DNA of 64,000 nucleotides. Origin: Sphingosinicella terrae. GTDB lineage: Bacteria > Pseudomonadota > Alphaproteobacteria > Sphingomonadales > Sphingomonadaceae. The notes beneath the pieces are model-generated. The model ran no database searches. It was not told where the DNA came from and saw only the letters and a program-made list of their open reading frames with translations. A program made the translations under genes and the position numbers. The DNA is taken from NCBI RefSeq assembly GCF_003347635.1, contig NZ_QDFY01000004.1, positions 124,001 to 188,000 on the forward strand. Reading direction: 5' to 3'. The stretch's first letter is position 1. Each line of letters begins with the position of its first letter. Below are positions 50,949-58,626 of the stretch, in pieces.

Positions 50949-51824
50949 TCAGCCGGCGCGGCTGAAATAGGCGATGGCGCGAAATTCCAGGCTCTCGCGC
51001 ACGTGCGCGCCCGGCCGGCTGGTGTCGTGGAAGGCCGTATGCGGCGCCCGCCAGGCGCGATCGTGGTCGGAATCGTGGAACTTGATGAACACGATCTCGT
51101 CGCGGACCATGTCCGGAAAATACCACCAAAGATGCGCGGGATTGTGGCGGAAGATGGTGGCGGCGGCCATGTCCTCCTCGCCCTCGATCGGGGCGAACAG
51201 CGCGTCGCCTTCCGGGATGACGTCGACGTCGACCTTGGTGTTGGGGACCCCCTCCTCGTCCCCGACGCTGCCATATTCGCACAGAGCAAGCGGCCAGTCC
51301 TGCGGCGGCGGGCTGAAGGTCCGCCAAAGGCTGAAGCAGATGAAGCGATCGAAGCCCGGCCCGCCCGGCACCGCCCGTTCATAAAGGACCTGAGCGATCC
51401 GGCGCGCGGTCTTGGTCGTGAAGTCGACATGCGCTTCTGCCGCCGGCGGCTGGACCGTGGGGCCGGTCTGGCCGGAAGAGCGGATCTGCGCGCCCATCGG
51501 CACCACGAGATCGCAGCCCGTCAGCGCCTTCGCCACCTGCGCGACTTCGTCCGGATAGAGGCGATTGACCGCCTCGGCGTCGTGGAAATCGGCGATGCCG
51601 CTGCGATGGGTCGACAGGCAGAAGCCGTGCCGGTCGAGCGTGAACGGCTCCGGCGCCGTTCGAGCATTGCGCACCGTCACCGGATAGGACTCGTAGATGC
51701 CGGTATTGAGCTCGGCGCCGGGCGCCCAGAAGCGCCGGTTCACCCGCGACGTCGGCACCAGATAGCCGATCCGGGTCTCGACGGCGTTGATAGCGCTCGT
51801 GATCGCGTCGATCCTGCCCATCAT
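50949..51824 (-). CDS. CmcJ/NvfI-like non-heme iron oxygenase
   Basis: 291-aa protein resembling the CmcJ/NvfI (fungal GA4-desaturase-like) family, which I recall as putative 2-oxoglutarate/Fe(II) enzymes of secondary metabolism. A His-x-Asp iron motif is visible in AEAHVDFT, and a distal His-rich site in KFHDSDHDRAWRAPHTAF with the usual Arg. Trp/Tyr-rich segments (HLWWYFPDMV) are typical of the family. No signal peptide. GAGGAGAGG precedes two adjacent ATGs (51824 and 51821). Last gene of a long minus-strand cluster with NTF2-fold proteins, MFS and SDRs; it may hydroxylate or desaturate the substrate of that pathway. Assignment is from motif memory, so moderate. Confidence 0.68.
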   Translation of the reverse strand: MMGRIDAITSAINAVETRIGYLVPTSRVNRRFWAPGAELNTGIYESYPVTVRNARTAPEPFTLDRHGFCLSTHRSGIADFHDAEAVNRLYPDEVAQVAKALTGCDLVVPMGAQIRSSGQTGPTVQPPAAEAHVDFTTKTARRIAQVLYERAVPGGPGFDRFICFSLWRTFSPPPQDWPLALCEYGSVGDEEGVPNTKVDVDVIPEGDALFAPIEGEEDMAAATIFRHNPAHLWWYFPDMVRDEIVFIKFHDSDHDRAWRAPHTAFHDTSRPGAHVRESLEFRAIAYFSRAG

Positions 51825-51931
51825 CCTCTCCTCACGCGGCCTTCAGGCCGCTTCCAACATCCTCTCCCGAAGGCGCGGAGCCGGTCCGGCACGCTCCCAT
51901 CCGATGCGTGGGCGCAGGCTGAAGAAGGGAG

Positions 51932-52369
51932 TCAACCGGCGCTCCGGAAGCTCAAGCTGCCGCGTCGCTCGGCGAAGCGCCAGCCGTCGCCGGTGAGCAC
52001 GAACCGATCGCGATAGGTGCCAACCAGCGGCGGCCCCTCGTCGCGAACCGGAAGCCCACCCTCGGGATCGAGGCTGCCGGTGAAGAGAAGGATGACGCTG
52101 GACGCCGAGGCACTCGTCTCGCTCTCCACGTCGACCACGATATTCGCGCAAACGTGGCGGCTCGCCCGCGGCGGCCGGCCCCTGAAGCTGGCGAGCAGCG
52201 CCTCGCGTCCGACGATCGGCGCATCCGGCGCCGTCGGCCGGGTCATCAGGCCGTCCTCGGCATAGAGCGCGGCGACTTCGTCCCAGCGCGCCTCGTCGTT
52301 GAGCAGCGCATAGAGGTTGACGAGGCGCGTGCATTCCCATTCGATCGCGCGGCGCTGTTCCGGGCTCAT
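51932..52369 (-). CDS. NTF2/SnoaL-like protein
   Basis: 145-aa alpha+beta-barrel protein of the nuclear-transport-factor-2-like superfamily. It opens with the helical stretch RRAIEWECTRLVNLYALLND followed by WDEVAALYAEDG. GREALLASFRG and the closing strand GTYRDRFVLTGDGWRFAERRG match the SnoaL fold. Such proteins bind small hydrophobic ligands and may act as isomerases, dehydratases or hydrolases, often in steroid and aromatic pathways. The ATG overlaps the stop of the upstream NTF2-like gene (ATGA), which suggests the two work together or as a heteromer. Confidence 0.82.
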   Translation of the reverse strand: MSPEQRRAIEWECTRLVNLYALLNDEARWDEVAALYAEDGLMTRPTAPDAPIVGREALLASFRGRPPRASRHVCANIVVDVESETSASASSVILLFTGSLDPEGGLPVRDEGPPLVGTYRDRFVLTGDGWRFAERRGSLSFRSAG

Positions 52370-53088
52370 TGGTTGGCGAATCCTTCCCGGGCGCGGCTGT
52401 TGTCGACCTCGATCGGCTTACCGGTGACCGGGTGCGGATAATGGAACGGGACCGTGTCGGTCGCCGGCCACAGCCGCGGCTGCGGTTCGATCAGCGCGTC
52501 GGGTCCGAGTGGATCCTCCGGATAAAGGGTCTTCGCCATCGGGATGAAATCGATCGGCGTCTTCGCCCATCCGTCCTCGAAGCTGCCGTGCCAGAAGGGG
52601 AAGTAGCGCAGCGCCTTGATCTTCCAGACGCCGCCCTCGCGCACATATTCATTCTCGTAGATGCCTCCTTCCCACCAGGCGCGCTGCTGGCCCTTGGCGG
52701 TCTCGTGCAGGCCGGCCTGCATCATCGAGCGGCCGCGAACCTGGGCGGTGCGCCGGTCGGGAGAGACGTGGATGACCATCTGCAGCTGCGGATGATCGAG
52801 CAGCCAGCCGTAGCGGGGCCCGTTATGGCCTTCGGTGAACTGGGTCTGGAACCGCTCGATATAGAGGCGGCGCACCCCCGCCTTCCCCTTGTAGATCCCG
52901 CCGAGGAACCAGACCTCGCCGTCGTCGGCGAACAGGTCGACCACCTCGTCATATTGCGATTTGTCGATGAAATAGCCGTAGGTATATTGGAGGCGCCGGA
53001 CGTCGTTGACGTCCTGCTCGATGCCGAGCTTGTGCTCGAGCTCATCGATACGCCTGGCGAGCTGTTCGAGGGTGGGCTGGTCCGACAT
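52366..53088 (-). CDS. NTF2/SnoaL-like protein with C-terminal extension
   Basis: 240-aa NTF2-fold protein. A short N-terminal coiled segment (LEQLARRIDELEHKLGIEQD) precedes the cone-shaped fold: VRRLQYTYGYFIDKSQYDEV, LFADDGEVWF, GKAGVRRLYIERF, VHVSPDRRTAQVRGRSMM (read approximately) and VWKIKALRYFPFW. A Pro-rich tail of about 60 residues (YPEDPLGPDALIEPQPRLWP) is not part of the basic fold. It is translationally coupled to the smaller NTF2-like protein downstream. Two tandem members suggest a multi-step conversion or a mixed complex. Activity unknown. Confidence 0.82.
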   Translation of the reverse strand: MSDQPTLEQLARRIDELEHKLGIEQDVNDVRRLQYTYGYFIDKSQYDEVVDLFADDGEVWFLGGIYKGKAGVRRLYIERFQTQFTEGHNGPRYGWLLDHPQLQMVIHVSPDRRTAQVRGRSMMQAGLHETAKGQQRAWWEGGIYENEYVREGGVWKIKALRYFPFWHGSFEDGWAKTPIDFIPMAKTLYPEDPLGPDALIEPQPRLWPATDTVPFHYPHPVTGKPIEVDNSRAREGFANQ

Positions 53089-53133
53089 TCTGAAGGTCTC
53101 CTGCTTGGATGAGGGTGATGGCGCGCACCGCGC

Positions 53134-54537
53134 CTAGCGACCGATCGCCTCGAGACGCTCCACTTCCTCGCGATAGGGGCGGATGCCCCGGTACATGAAG
53201 AAGGTCGCCGCCGGCATGAAGATCGCCGCCGTGATCAGGATGGCGAGCCACAGCCGCGCCGGATCGCCGACGACGACGTCGGCGACGAGGCCGATCACGA
53301 AGCTGCCGAGGGCGCCGAAGAAGGTGAACATGAACAGGTAGACGGCGGTGACCTGACCTCGCATCTCGTTGGGAGCGATGCGCTGGATCGCGGCATTTTG
53401 CGGCACCGCGCCCGCCAGGCCGAACATCGCCGCCCCCGCCATGCATCCCAGGGCCAGCTCTGCGGTCGGCATCAGCGGCGCGGCGATCGACAGGATGGCC
53501 GTGCAACCGAAGATCATCGCGGCCGCTCGGATATTGGCGTCCTTGTGGCGCTTGCCGAGCCAAGTCACGAACACGCCGCCGAAGGTGATGCCGAGGAGCA
53601 TCGCGACGAGCAGCATCGGGGCGAGGACGTTGCCGATCTGGGCCTCGCTCCAGCCATAGGTGCGAAGGACGAAAGGCACGCGCCAGGCATTGATCCCCTG
53701 GCTCTCGGTCGCCGCCAGCGCCAAGGCGGCGAACAGAGGGTAGAAGACTCGCCCGCGCATGTTGATCGCGCGCACGGCATCGATCCCGGTGAAGGCGACC
53801 AGCTTTCGTCCGAACGAGGCATTTTCCGGGACCAGCCGCTCGACGTCGGGCGACGTCCGCCGCGGCGGCTCCTTCACGAACAGGAACAGGATGGCGACGA
53901 GCAGGCCGGGCAGGCCGACGATGATCAGGATCCACTGCCAGTTGAAGATGGTGAGGCCGAGCAGCTCGGACCGCTCCGGCCAGTCGCTCGTCCAGGCGAT
54001 CAGCTGGCCGCCGCCCCAGGTGCCCAGGGTCATGCCGAGGATGAATCCGAGCTGGAGCAGAGCGAACACCATCGGGATCCGCATCGGCCGGAAGAAGTCG
54101 GCCAGCATCGAGTAGGAGCCCGGACCGTGGGCGGAGCCGCCCGCTCCGACGAACATGCGCGTCGCGACGAACTGGCCGAAATTCTGTGCCAGCCCGCCGA
54201 GGGCCGTGATCGACCCGATGACCGCGATGCCGGCGGACAGGACATATTTGCGCGGGAAGATGTCGACCAGGCGCGCTAGCGGGATGCCGATGAAGACATA
54301 GGCCAGCACCGTCGCCGGCCCGAGCAGAAAGCCCAAGGCGGTGTCGCTCAGCTGGAAGCTGATCTTGATCCGCTCCGCCAGCATCGCGAACACGGTCATG
54401 TCGAAAAAGGACAGGAAGGTCGCGAGCACGATGACGAAGAGGGCGTAATAGCCCGCTCTCTCGGACGGCCAGGGCAGAGCGTCGGTAGAAGGAGGGGCCT
54501 CGGGCGCCGCCGCCGGCAAGGGCGCCGCCGGGCTCAC
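53134..54537 (-). CDS. MFS transporter, GTG start
   Basis: 467-aa major facilitator with about 12 helices. The N-terminal tail is Pro/Ala-rich and cytoplasmic (MSPAAPLPAAAPEAPPSTDA), and helix 1 begins at YYALFVIVLATFLSFFDMTV. The loop 2-3 motif is LARLVDIFPRKYVL, and GGSAHGPGSYSMLADFF is typical of spinster-like or aromatic-acid MFS proteins. The GTG start at 54537 overlaps the SDR stop (GTGA), so the two genes are coupled. It probably brings the pathway substrate across the inner membrane after uptake by the TonB receptor at 48322. Substrate not identifiable. Confidence 0.88.
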   Translation of the reverse strand: MSPAAPLPAAAPEAPPSTDALPWPSERAGYYALFVIVLATFLSFFDMTVFAMLAERIKISFQLSDTALGFLLGPATVLAYVFIGIPLARLVDIFPRKYVLSAGIAVIGSITALGGLAQNFGQFVATRMFVGAGGSAHGPGSYSMLADFFRPMRIPMVFALLQLGFILGMTLGTWGGGQLIAWTSDWPERSELLGLTIFNWQWILIIVGLPGLLVAILFLFVKEPPRRTSPDVERLVPENASFGRKLVAFTGIDAVRAINMRGRVFYPLFAALALAATESQGINAWRVPFVLRTYGWSEAQIGNVLAPMLLVAMLLGITFGGVFVTWLGKRHKDANIRAAAMIFGCTAILSIAAPLMPTAELALGCMAGAAMFGLAGAVPQNAAIQRIAPNEMRGQVTAVYLFMFTFFGALGSFVIGLVADVVVGDPARLWLAILITAAIFMPAATFFMYRGIRPYREEVERLEAIGR

Positions 54538-55448
54538 GCGCCCGCTCCATAGCGCTCGGAATCCATCTTCTGGCGCGCCTCGATGTAACGGGCCATCGCC
54601 TTCGCCCTCTTCTCCTGGCCCTCGAGATCGGTGTCGGGCGGCGGCAGCGCGTCGATCACCTGCCGGAACATCGCTTCCAGCATCGGCCGGGCCTCGGGAT
54701 AGGGGATGATGTAGAAAAGGTCCTGCTCGATCGCGTCCTTCACATGACGGGCCAGCTCCTCGGGATCCATTCCCTGCGAATAGATTTCGTGAAGCGCCTC
54801 GATCTCGCGCTGGTCGACGTCGAAGCCGCTGTTCGACAGGTGTGCCGGCCGCGTCTTCACCGATTCCGCGATGTTCGAGCGGATATTGGCCGGGCAGAGC
54901 ACCGATACGCCGATGCCATGGCCGGAGAGCGCGTCGCGCATCGCCATGCTGAGGCCGTGCACCGCGAACTTGGACGCCGAATAGATGCCGGAGCCGCTGT
55001 TCGCGACGAAGGCGCCGAGCGAGGCGGTATTGACGATATGGCCGCCCTGGCCGTGGGCGATCATGCGCGGCACGAAGGTCTGCATGCCGTTGACGACGCC
55101 GCCGACATTGACCCCGAAGATCCAGTCATAGTCGTCGTAGGTTGCCCGTTCCATCGGGCCGAAGATCGAGACGCCGGCTGTGTTGAAGAGCAGCTGGACC
55201 GGCCCGAACACCCGCACGCTCTCCTCGGCGGCAGCGGCAAACGCCTCGCGATCGGTGATGTCGAGACGGATGCCATGGACCTCGACGCCGCTATCGCGCA
55301 GCTCCACGAGCGCCGCGTCGATCGCCTCCTGCCGGATATCGGCAATGACGACGCGGCAGCCTGCGGCGCCGAAGATCTTGGCCTGGCCGAGACCGGCGCC
55401 GCTGGCGCCGCCGGTGACGAAGGCCGTCTTGCCTTGGAAGTCCCGCAT
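54534..55448 (-). CDS. short-chain dehydrogenase/reductase
   Basis: 304-aa classical SDR using NAD(P). The cofactor loop reads TGGASGAGLG (Ala in place of the usual Ile of GxGIG), followed by the acidic IADIRQE that favours NAD. NTAGV replaces the usual NAAG or NNAG. The catalytic Ser lies in VNTASLGAF, and Tyr and Lys in YSASKFAVHG. A C-terminal extension of about 50 residues past the core is helical. It is one gene of a minus-strand run; the next (MFS) overlaps its stop. It probably oxidises or reduces an alcohol/ketone of the pathway. Confidence 0.88.
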   Translation of the reverse strand: MRDFQGKTAFVTGGASGAGLGQAKIFGAAGCRVVIADIRQEAIDAALVELRDSGVEVHGIRLDITDREAFAAAAEESVRVFGPVQLLFNTAGVSIFGPMERATYDDYDWIFGVNVGGVVNGMQTFVPRMIAHGQGGHIVNTASLGAFVANSGSGIYSASKFAVHGLSMAMRDALSGHGIGVSVLCPANIRSNIAESVKTRPAHLSNSGFDVDQREIEALHEIYSQGMDPEELARHVKDAIEQDLFYIIPYPEARPMLEAMFRQVIDALPPPDTDLEGQEKRAKAMARYIEARQKMDSERYGAGA

Positions 55449-55460
55449 CCCGCTCCCCCC

Positions 55461-56072
55461 TCAATAGCCGATCGTGAATCGCGCGCGGCGGTGCCGCGGC
55501 TGCTCGATCTCGTCGAGCATGGCGACGGCATAATCCTCGTAACTGATGTGGCTCTTGCCGATCTCGTCGCTCAGCAGCCGATCTGTTCCGAGCTGGAATC
55601 GGCCGGTGCGCTCGCCGGGGCCGAAGAAGACCGAGGGCGACAAATAGGTCCAATCGAGCTCGTCTTCCTGGCGAAGGCGCTCGAGCGCCGCACGAGCGGG
55701 AATGGCTTCGGGCTTGATGAACTCGGGAAAGTCAGGCGTGTCGACCAGCGCCAGACCCGGCGCGACCTCGAGCGAAGCGGCGCCTCCGACGACGAGGAGC
55801 CGCGGTGCGCCGGCACCCTTCACGGCCCGAAGCATGGCCTCCACGTCGAGGCTCCTGAACGGCACCGACAGGATCACCGCATCGTGACCGCGGAGCAGGT
55901 CCGCCATGCCGGATTCGTCGGTGAGATCGCCGACGGCAGGTCGGACGCCCGCGACGATCTCGACGTCCGCGACCTTGCGGGCGATCGCCGTCACCGCGTG
56001 GCCGCGGCGGATCGCCTCGGCGAGCAGGCGCCGGCCGACATTGCCGGTCGCGCCGATCAAGGCGAGCTTCAT
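55461..56072 (-). CDS. NAD(P)-binding atypical SDR (NmrA/YwnB-like)
   Basis: 203-aa Rossmann protein with an N-terminal GATGNVGRRLL nucleotide loop, then GDLTDESGMADLLRGHDAVI and VVGGAASLEVAPG. The late YLSPSVFFGPGERTGRF stretch is typical of NmrA-like/YwnB reductases and flavin-reductase-like proteins. It lacks a classical YxxxK. The start at 56072 begins directly at the first strand. It is 12 bp from the SDR gene and probably co-transcribed. A redox or ketone-reductase role is inferred only. Confidence 0.85.
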   Translation of the reverse strand: MKLALIGATGNVGRRLLAEAIRRGHAVTAIARKVADVEIVAGVRPAVGDLTDESGMADLLRGHDAVILSVPFRSLDVEAMLRAVKGAGAPRLLVVGGAASLEVAPGLALVDTPDFPEFIKPEAIPARAALERLRQEDELDWTYLSPSVFFGPGERTGRFQLGTDRLLSDEIGKSHISYEDYAVAMLDEIEQPRHRRARFTIGY

Positions 56073-56128
56073 GCCTGTTTCCTCCTCTCCGTCGTGACGT
56101 TCTCGTTCTTCTTGTCGATTCCGTCACC

Positions 56129-56404
56129 TCATTTGGTCGCCGCCGGCGGCGGCTGGTCCTCCCTCGCGCCCCTATCGGCACGAGCAGGAAGATCGAGATG
56201 ACCAGACCGCTCGCGCCGGGCTCGATCGCCCATTCGCGGGCGATGCCCCGCGCCGCGAAGGTGATGGCAAGGACGTCGAAGCCCGTCGAAGGCATCGAGC
56301 AGGAAGCAAAAGCCGACGCCGACAACCCGCCGTCCGCCCATCGGCCGGGCGTCATGGATCGCGCGCGGATCTCCTGGCGGCAGCGGAACCGCGCCGCGGC
56401 TCAT
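56129..56404 (-). pseudogene. frameshifted, truncated MFS (aromatic acid symporter-like) remnant
   Basis: From the ATG at 56404 the peptide reads DPRAIHDARPMGGRRVVGVG and CFLLDAFDG, the start of an aromatic-acid MFS transporter (PcaK/BenK-like). The continuation FDVLAITFAARGIAREWAIE and GASGLVISI is in a second frame. An extra base in the GGG at 56282-56284 (minus strand) explains the shift. After about 56190 the family similarity ends and the frame runs to a stop at 56129, so the other 11 helices are missing. It lies between the LigM-like gene and the intact SDR genes; the intact MFS further downstream may have replaced it. The remainder of 56073-56455 shows nothing else. Confidence 0.72.
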
Positions 56405-56455
56405 GGCGGCGGGGTGCCGACGGCAAGGAGCGGGTCGCGCGCCACCGGCTGGACG

Positions 56456-57871
56456 TCAGGCGACCGGCTCGGCCAGGTCCTGCTGCGCCCGCCAGCCGCC
56501 ATCGGCATAGACCTTTCGCGCCACCTCGGAATAGGGGACCGGGCTCACGATCGCGCGGAGCTCCGTCTGGACGTGGCGCTCGACGGTCGGCTTGCGGGTG
56601 CCGCCTTTCTCCTCGCCCCAGACGAAGGTCAGATCGGCGCCGGGCTCGGCATGCTCGGAATCGACCATGGCGAGGGTCAGCATCTTGCCTTCATTGTAGC
56701 TGTAGCCGACCCAAGTCGAGAGGCCGACGGTCTTGCCGTCATGGGTGACGCGATCATAGGGATGCATCGAGTAGACGGCCGAGGGGAAATCCATGAACTT
56801 CGGCCGGTCGCCTTTGCCGAGCATCGCGCTCCAGACCCGGCTGACATCCTCGTCTTCGAGCGCCAGCGTCACCTTCTTCCGGTGCGGGCCTGCCGCCACT
56901 TTCTCGAGGGCGGCGCGGCCGATGAAATCGTGGTCGAACTTGACGAAGGGACCGTAGCCGAGATCCCAGGGTGTAAGGTAGTAGTCCTCAATAGCGTCGG
57001 AAACGAAGCTGCCCCCGATCGAGGCCTTGGCGGGATAGCTGTCGGCCGGCAGCCATTCTCGGTACGTCCGCAGGCTCTCGCCCGTATAGACGGCCGGCAG
57101 CGGCGACGGGATCCAGCCGGATTCGAGCGTATTGCAGGAATAAGCGCGGCCGCCGACCAGACGCAGGCCGAAGTCCCGGCCGGCCTCCAACAGGGCCTGG
57201 CGGACCGCCTCGCCATCGTCCCAGGGGCCGAACAGCTCGAAGCCGGGCTGGCCGGCCATGCCGTGACGGAGCGCCCGAACGTCCTTCCCGGCGATCGTCA
57301 TGTTCGTCATGTTGAAGAATTTGAGGTCGGGCGGCGTGCGGCCGGTGACCTTCTCGATCACCTTCATCGCATTCGGGCCCTGGACCTGGAACCGATAGGA
57401 TTTGCGCCGGCTCGGATCCTTGCGCAGCGCCGTGCGCTCGTCGCGCTCGACGGTGACGTTCCAGTCGCCGGTGGCGGCGTGAAACTCGACCCATTCGATC
57501 ACCGGGGCACGGCCGACGAGGTTGAACTTGTTCTCGTCCAGATAGAAAAGGATGACGTCGCCGATGACATAGCCGTCGGGCGTGACCGGCACGAACTGCT
57601 TCGCCTTGTCGACGGTGAAATTGTTGAAGCTGTTGATCCCGAGATGGTTGAGCATCGCGAAGGCGTCGGGACCTTCCACCGCCAGATCGACCATGTGGTA
57701 GGACTGGTTGAAGAGCACGCAGCTCTGCTGCCAGGCGCGAACTTCATCGCGCCAGTTGGTATATTCCGCCGGAACGCCCGGATAGACGTTCGGGCCGGTC
57801 TGTTGGTTGCGAAGCAGCTCGACGACGTTGCCTGCGGATCGCAGCACCTCCTCCAGATTGCGGGCTGTCAT
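56456..57871 (-). CDS. LigM/DesA-like tetrahydrofolate-dependent O-demethylase (GcvT family)
   Basis: 471-aa aminomethyltransferase-fold protein of the same length as the Sphingobium LigM (vanillate/3-O-methylgallate O-demethylase). It moves the methyl group of a methoxy-aromatic to tetrahydrofolate. The sequence is close to that type from NVYPGVPAEYTNWRDEV through VQGPNAMKVIEKVTG to GGRAYSCNTLESGWIPSPLP. Tyr30, Arg121 and Tyr244 lie where the Tyr/Arg/Tyr active-site set is expected for LigM (positions recalled from that enzyme, not aligned here). GGAGAG is four to five bases before the ATG. First gene of the minus-strand run and divergent from the ABM-like protein. The best clue that locus 6 handles methoxylated aromatics. 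Confidence 0.85.
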   Translation of the reverse strand: MTARNLEEVLRSAGNVVELLRNQQTGPNVYPGVPAEYTNWRDEVRAWQQSCVLFNQSYHMVDLAVEGPDAFAMLNHLGINSFNNFTVDKAKQFVPVTPDGYVIGDVILFYLDENKFNLVGRAPVIEWVEFHAATGDWNVTVERDERTALRKDPSRRKSYRFQVQGPNAMKVIEKVTGRTPPDLKFFNMTNMTIAGKDVRALRHGMAGQPGFELFGPWDDGEAVRQALLEAGRDFGLRLVGGRAYSCNTLESGWIPSPLPAVYTGESLRTYREWLPADSYPAKASIGGSFVSDAIEDYYLTPWDLGYGPFVKFDHDFIGRAALEKVAAGPHRKKVTLALEDEDVSRVWSAMLGKGDRPKFMDFPSAVYSMHPYDRVTHDGKTVGLSTWVGYSYNEGKMLTLAMVDSEHAEPGADLTFVWGEEKGGTRKPTVERHVQTELRAIVSPVPYSEVARKVYADGGWRAQQDLAEPVA

Positions 57872-58063
57872 CTAACTCTCCACTCCTCTCGACCTCGCTC
57901 GCACGGATTGGAGCGTGGCGAACGCCCCCCTGCCCCGCGCATGATAGATCTTCACATACCCGGCAATTTCGCATTTGAGAAGTCAGTGTCGCCTACAATC
58001 GCGCTGGCTTCGCTTCCGACGCGACACCGGTTAATTTCGTCGCGACGACAAAGGAGAAGCGGC

Positions 58064-58435
58064 ATGTTCGTCGCGGTCTATTGGTGGCGGGTGCATCCCG
58101 GCAAGGAAGCGCAGTTCCGGGAGGCGTGGCGCCGCGGCACCGAGGCGATCACCCGGATCTATGGCAGCCATGGATCGCGGCTGCACCGCGACCGGGACGG
58201 CCGCTTCGTCGGCTATGCCGAGTGGCCGGACGAGGCGAGCTGGCAGCGCGCGTTCGATGCGAAGATGGTCTATGACGATCCCGAGGCGCGGGCGATGTTC
58301 GTGGATGCGGTCGCCGAGACTCCGCCGGGCAACCGGCCGGTCTTCACGATGACGGTGACGGACGATCTGCTGACGCTGAGAGGACCGGATGCCAGTGCCG
58401 CAAGGGGTGAGCCGCCGGAAAGGGGACGAAGGTGA
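58064..58435 (+). CDS. antibiotic biosynthesis monooxygenase-like (ABM) dimeric alpha-beta barrel protein
   Basis: 123-aa small protein. The N-terminal ferredoxin-like fold (MFVAVYWWRVHPGKEAQFRE and AWRRGTEAITRIYGSHGSRL) matches ABM/heme-degrading or quinone-monooxygenase-type proteins, with FVGYAEWPDEASWQRAF as the third strand and helix. The C-terminal 25 residues are low-complexity (SAARGEPPERGRR). AAGGAG is well placed before the ATG. It is divergent from the LigM-like gene with 192 bp between, so the two may share control. It could assist ring oxidation after demethylation; a specific reaction cannot be given. Confidence 0.75.
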   Translation: MFVAVYWWRVHPGKEAQFREAWRRGTEAITRIYGSHGSRLHRDRDGRFVGYAEWPDEASWQRAFDAKMVYDDPEARAMFVDAVAETPPGNRPVFTMTVTDDLLTLRGPDASAARGEPPERGRR

Positions 58436-58575
58436 CGGGTACCATGGGCTTCGGCCCCTGCTCCCCGATACGCTCGAATCGACGAACGCTGAAGTCCCAG
58501 CAGACGCGGCACTCCTCTTCCTGTCCAAAGATGGACGTCCCCCGACGGCAGAATGATGCGGGGGCTGCTTGACCT

Positions 58576-58606
58576 ACTATAGAACACAACGTGAACGAAG
58601 TGTCAA
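58576..58606 (-). promoter_or_regulatory. sigma70-type promoter with LexA (SOS) box in its spacer
   Basis: On the minus strand TTGACA (complement of 58601-58606) and TATAGT (complement of 58576-58581) form -35 and -10 boxes with a 19-bp spacer. The alphaproteobacterial LexA motif GAAC-N7-GAAC (58582-58585 and 58593-58596 on the plus strand) fills that spacer, a classical LexA-repressed layout. The promoter lies just downstream of tamB and points into 58440-58575, where no convincing gene was found before the convergent ABM gene. Confidence 0.6.
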
Positions 58607-58626
58607 GGATCCGGGCGGATCCGGCG

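Noticed and set aside
58344-58589. Short minus-strand ORFs below the SOS-type promoter (TTG start inside the LexA box; another at the GTG near 58515)
   Set aside because: Starts overlap the promoter itself or lack a fitting domain, and both run antisense into the ABM gene; kept only as a note in the SOS finding.
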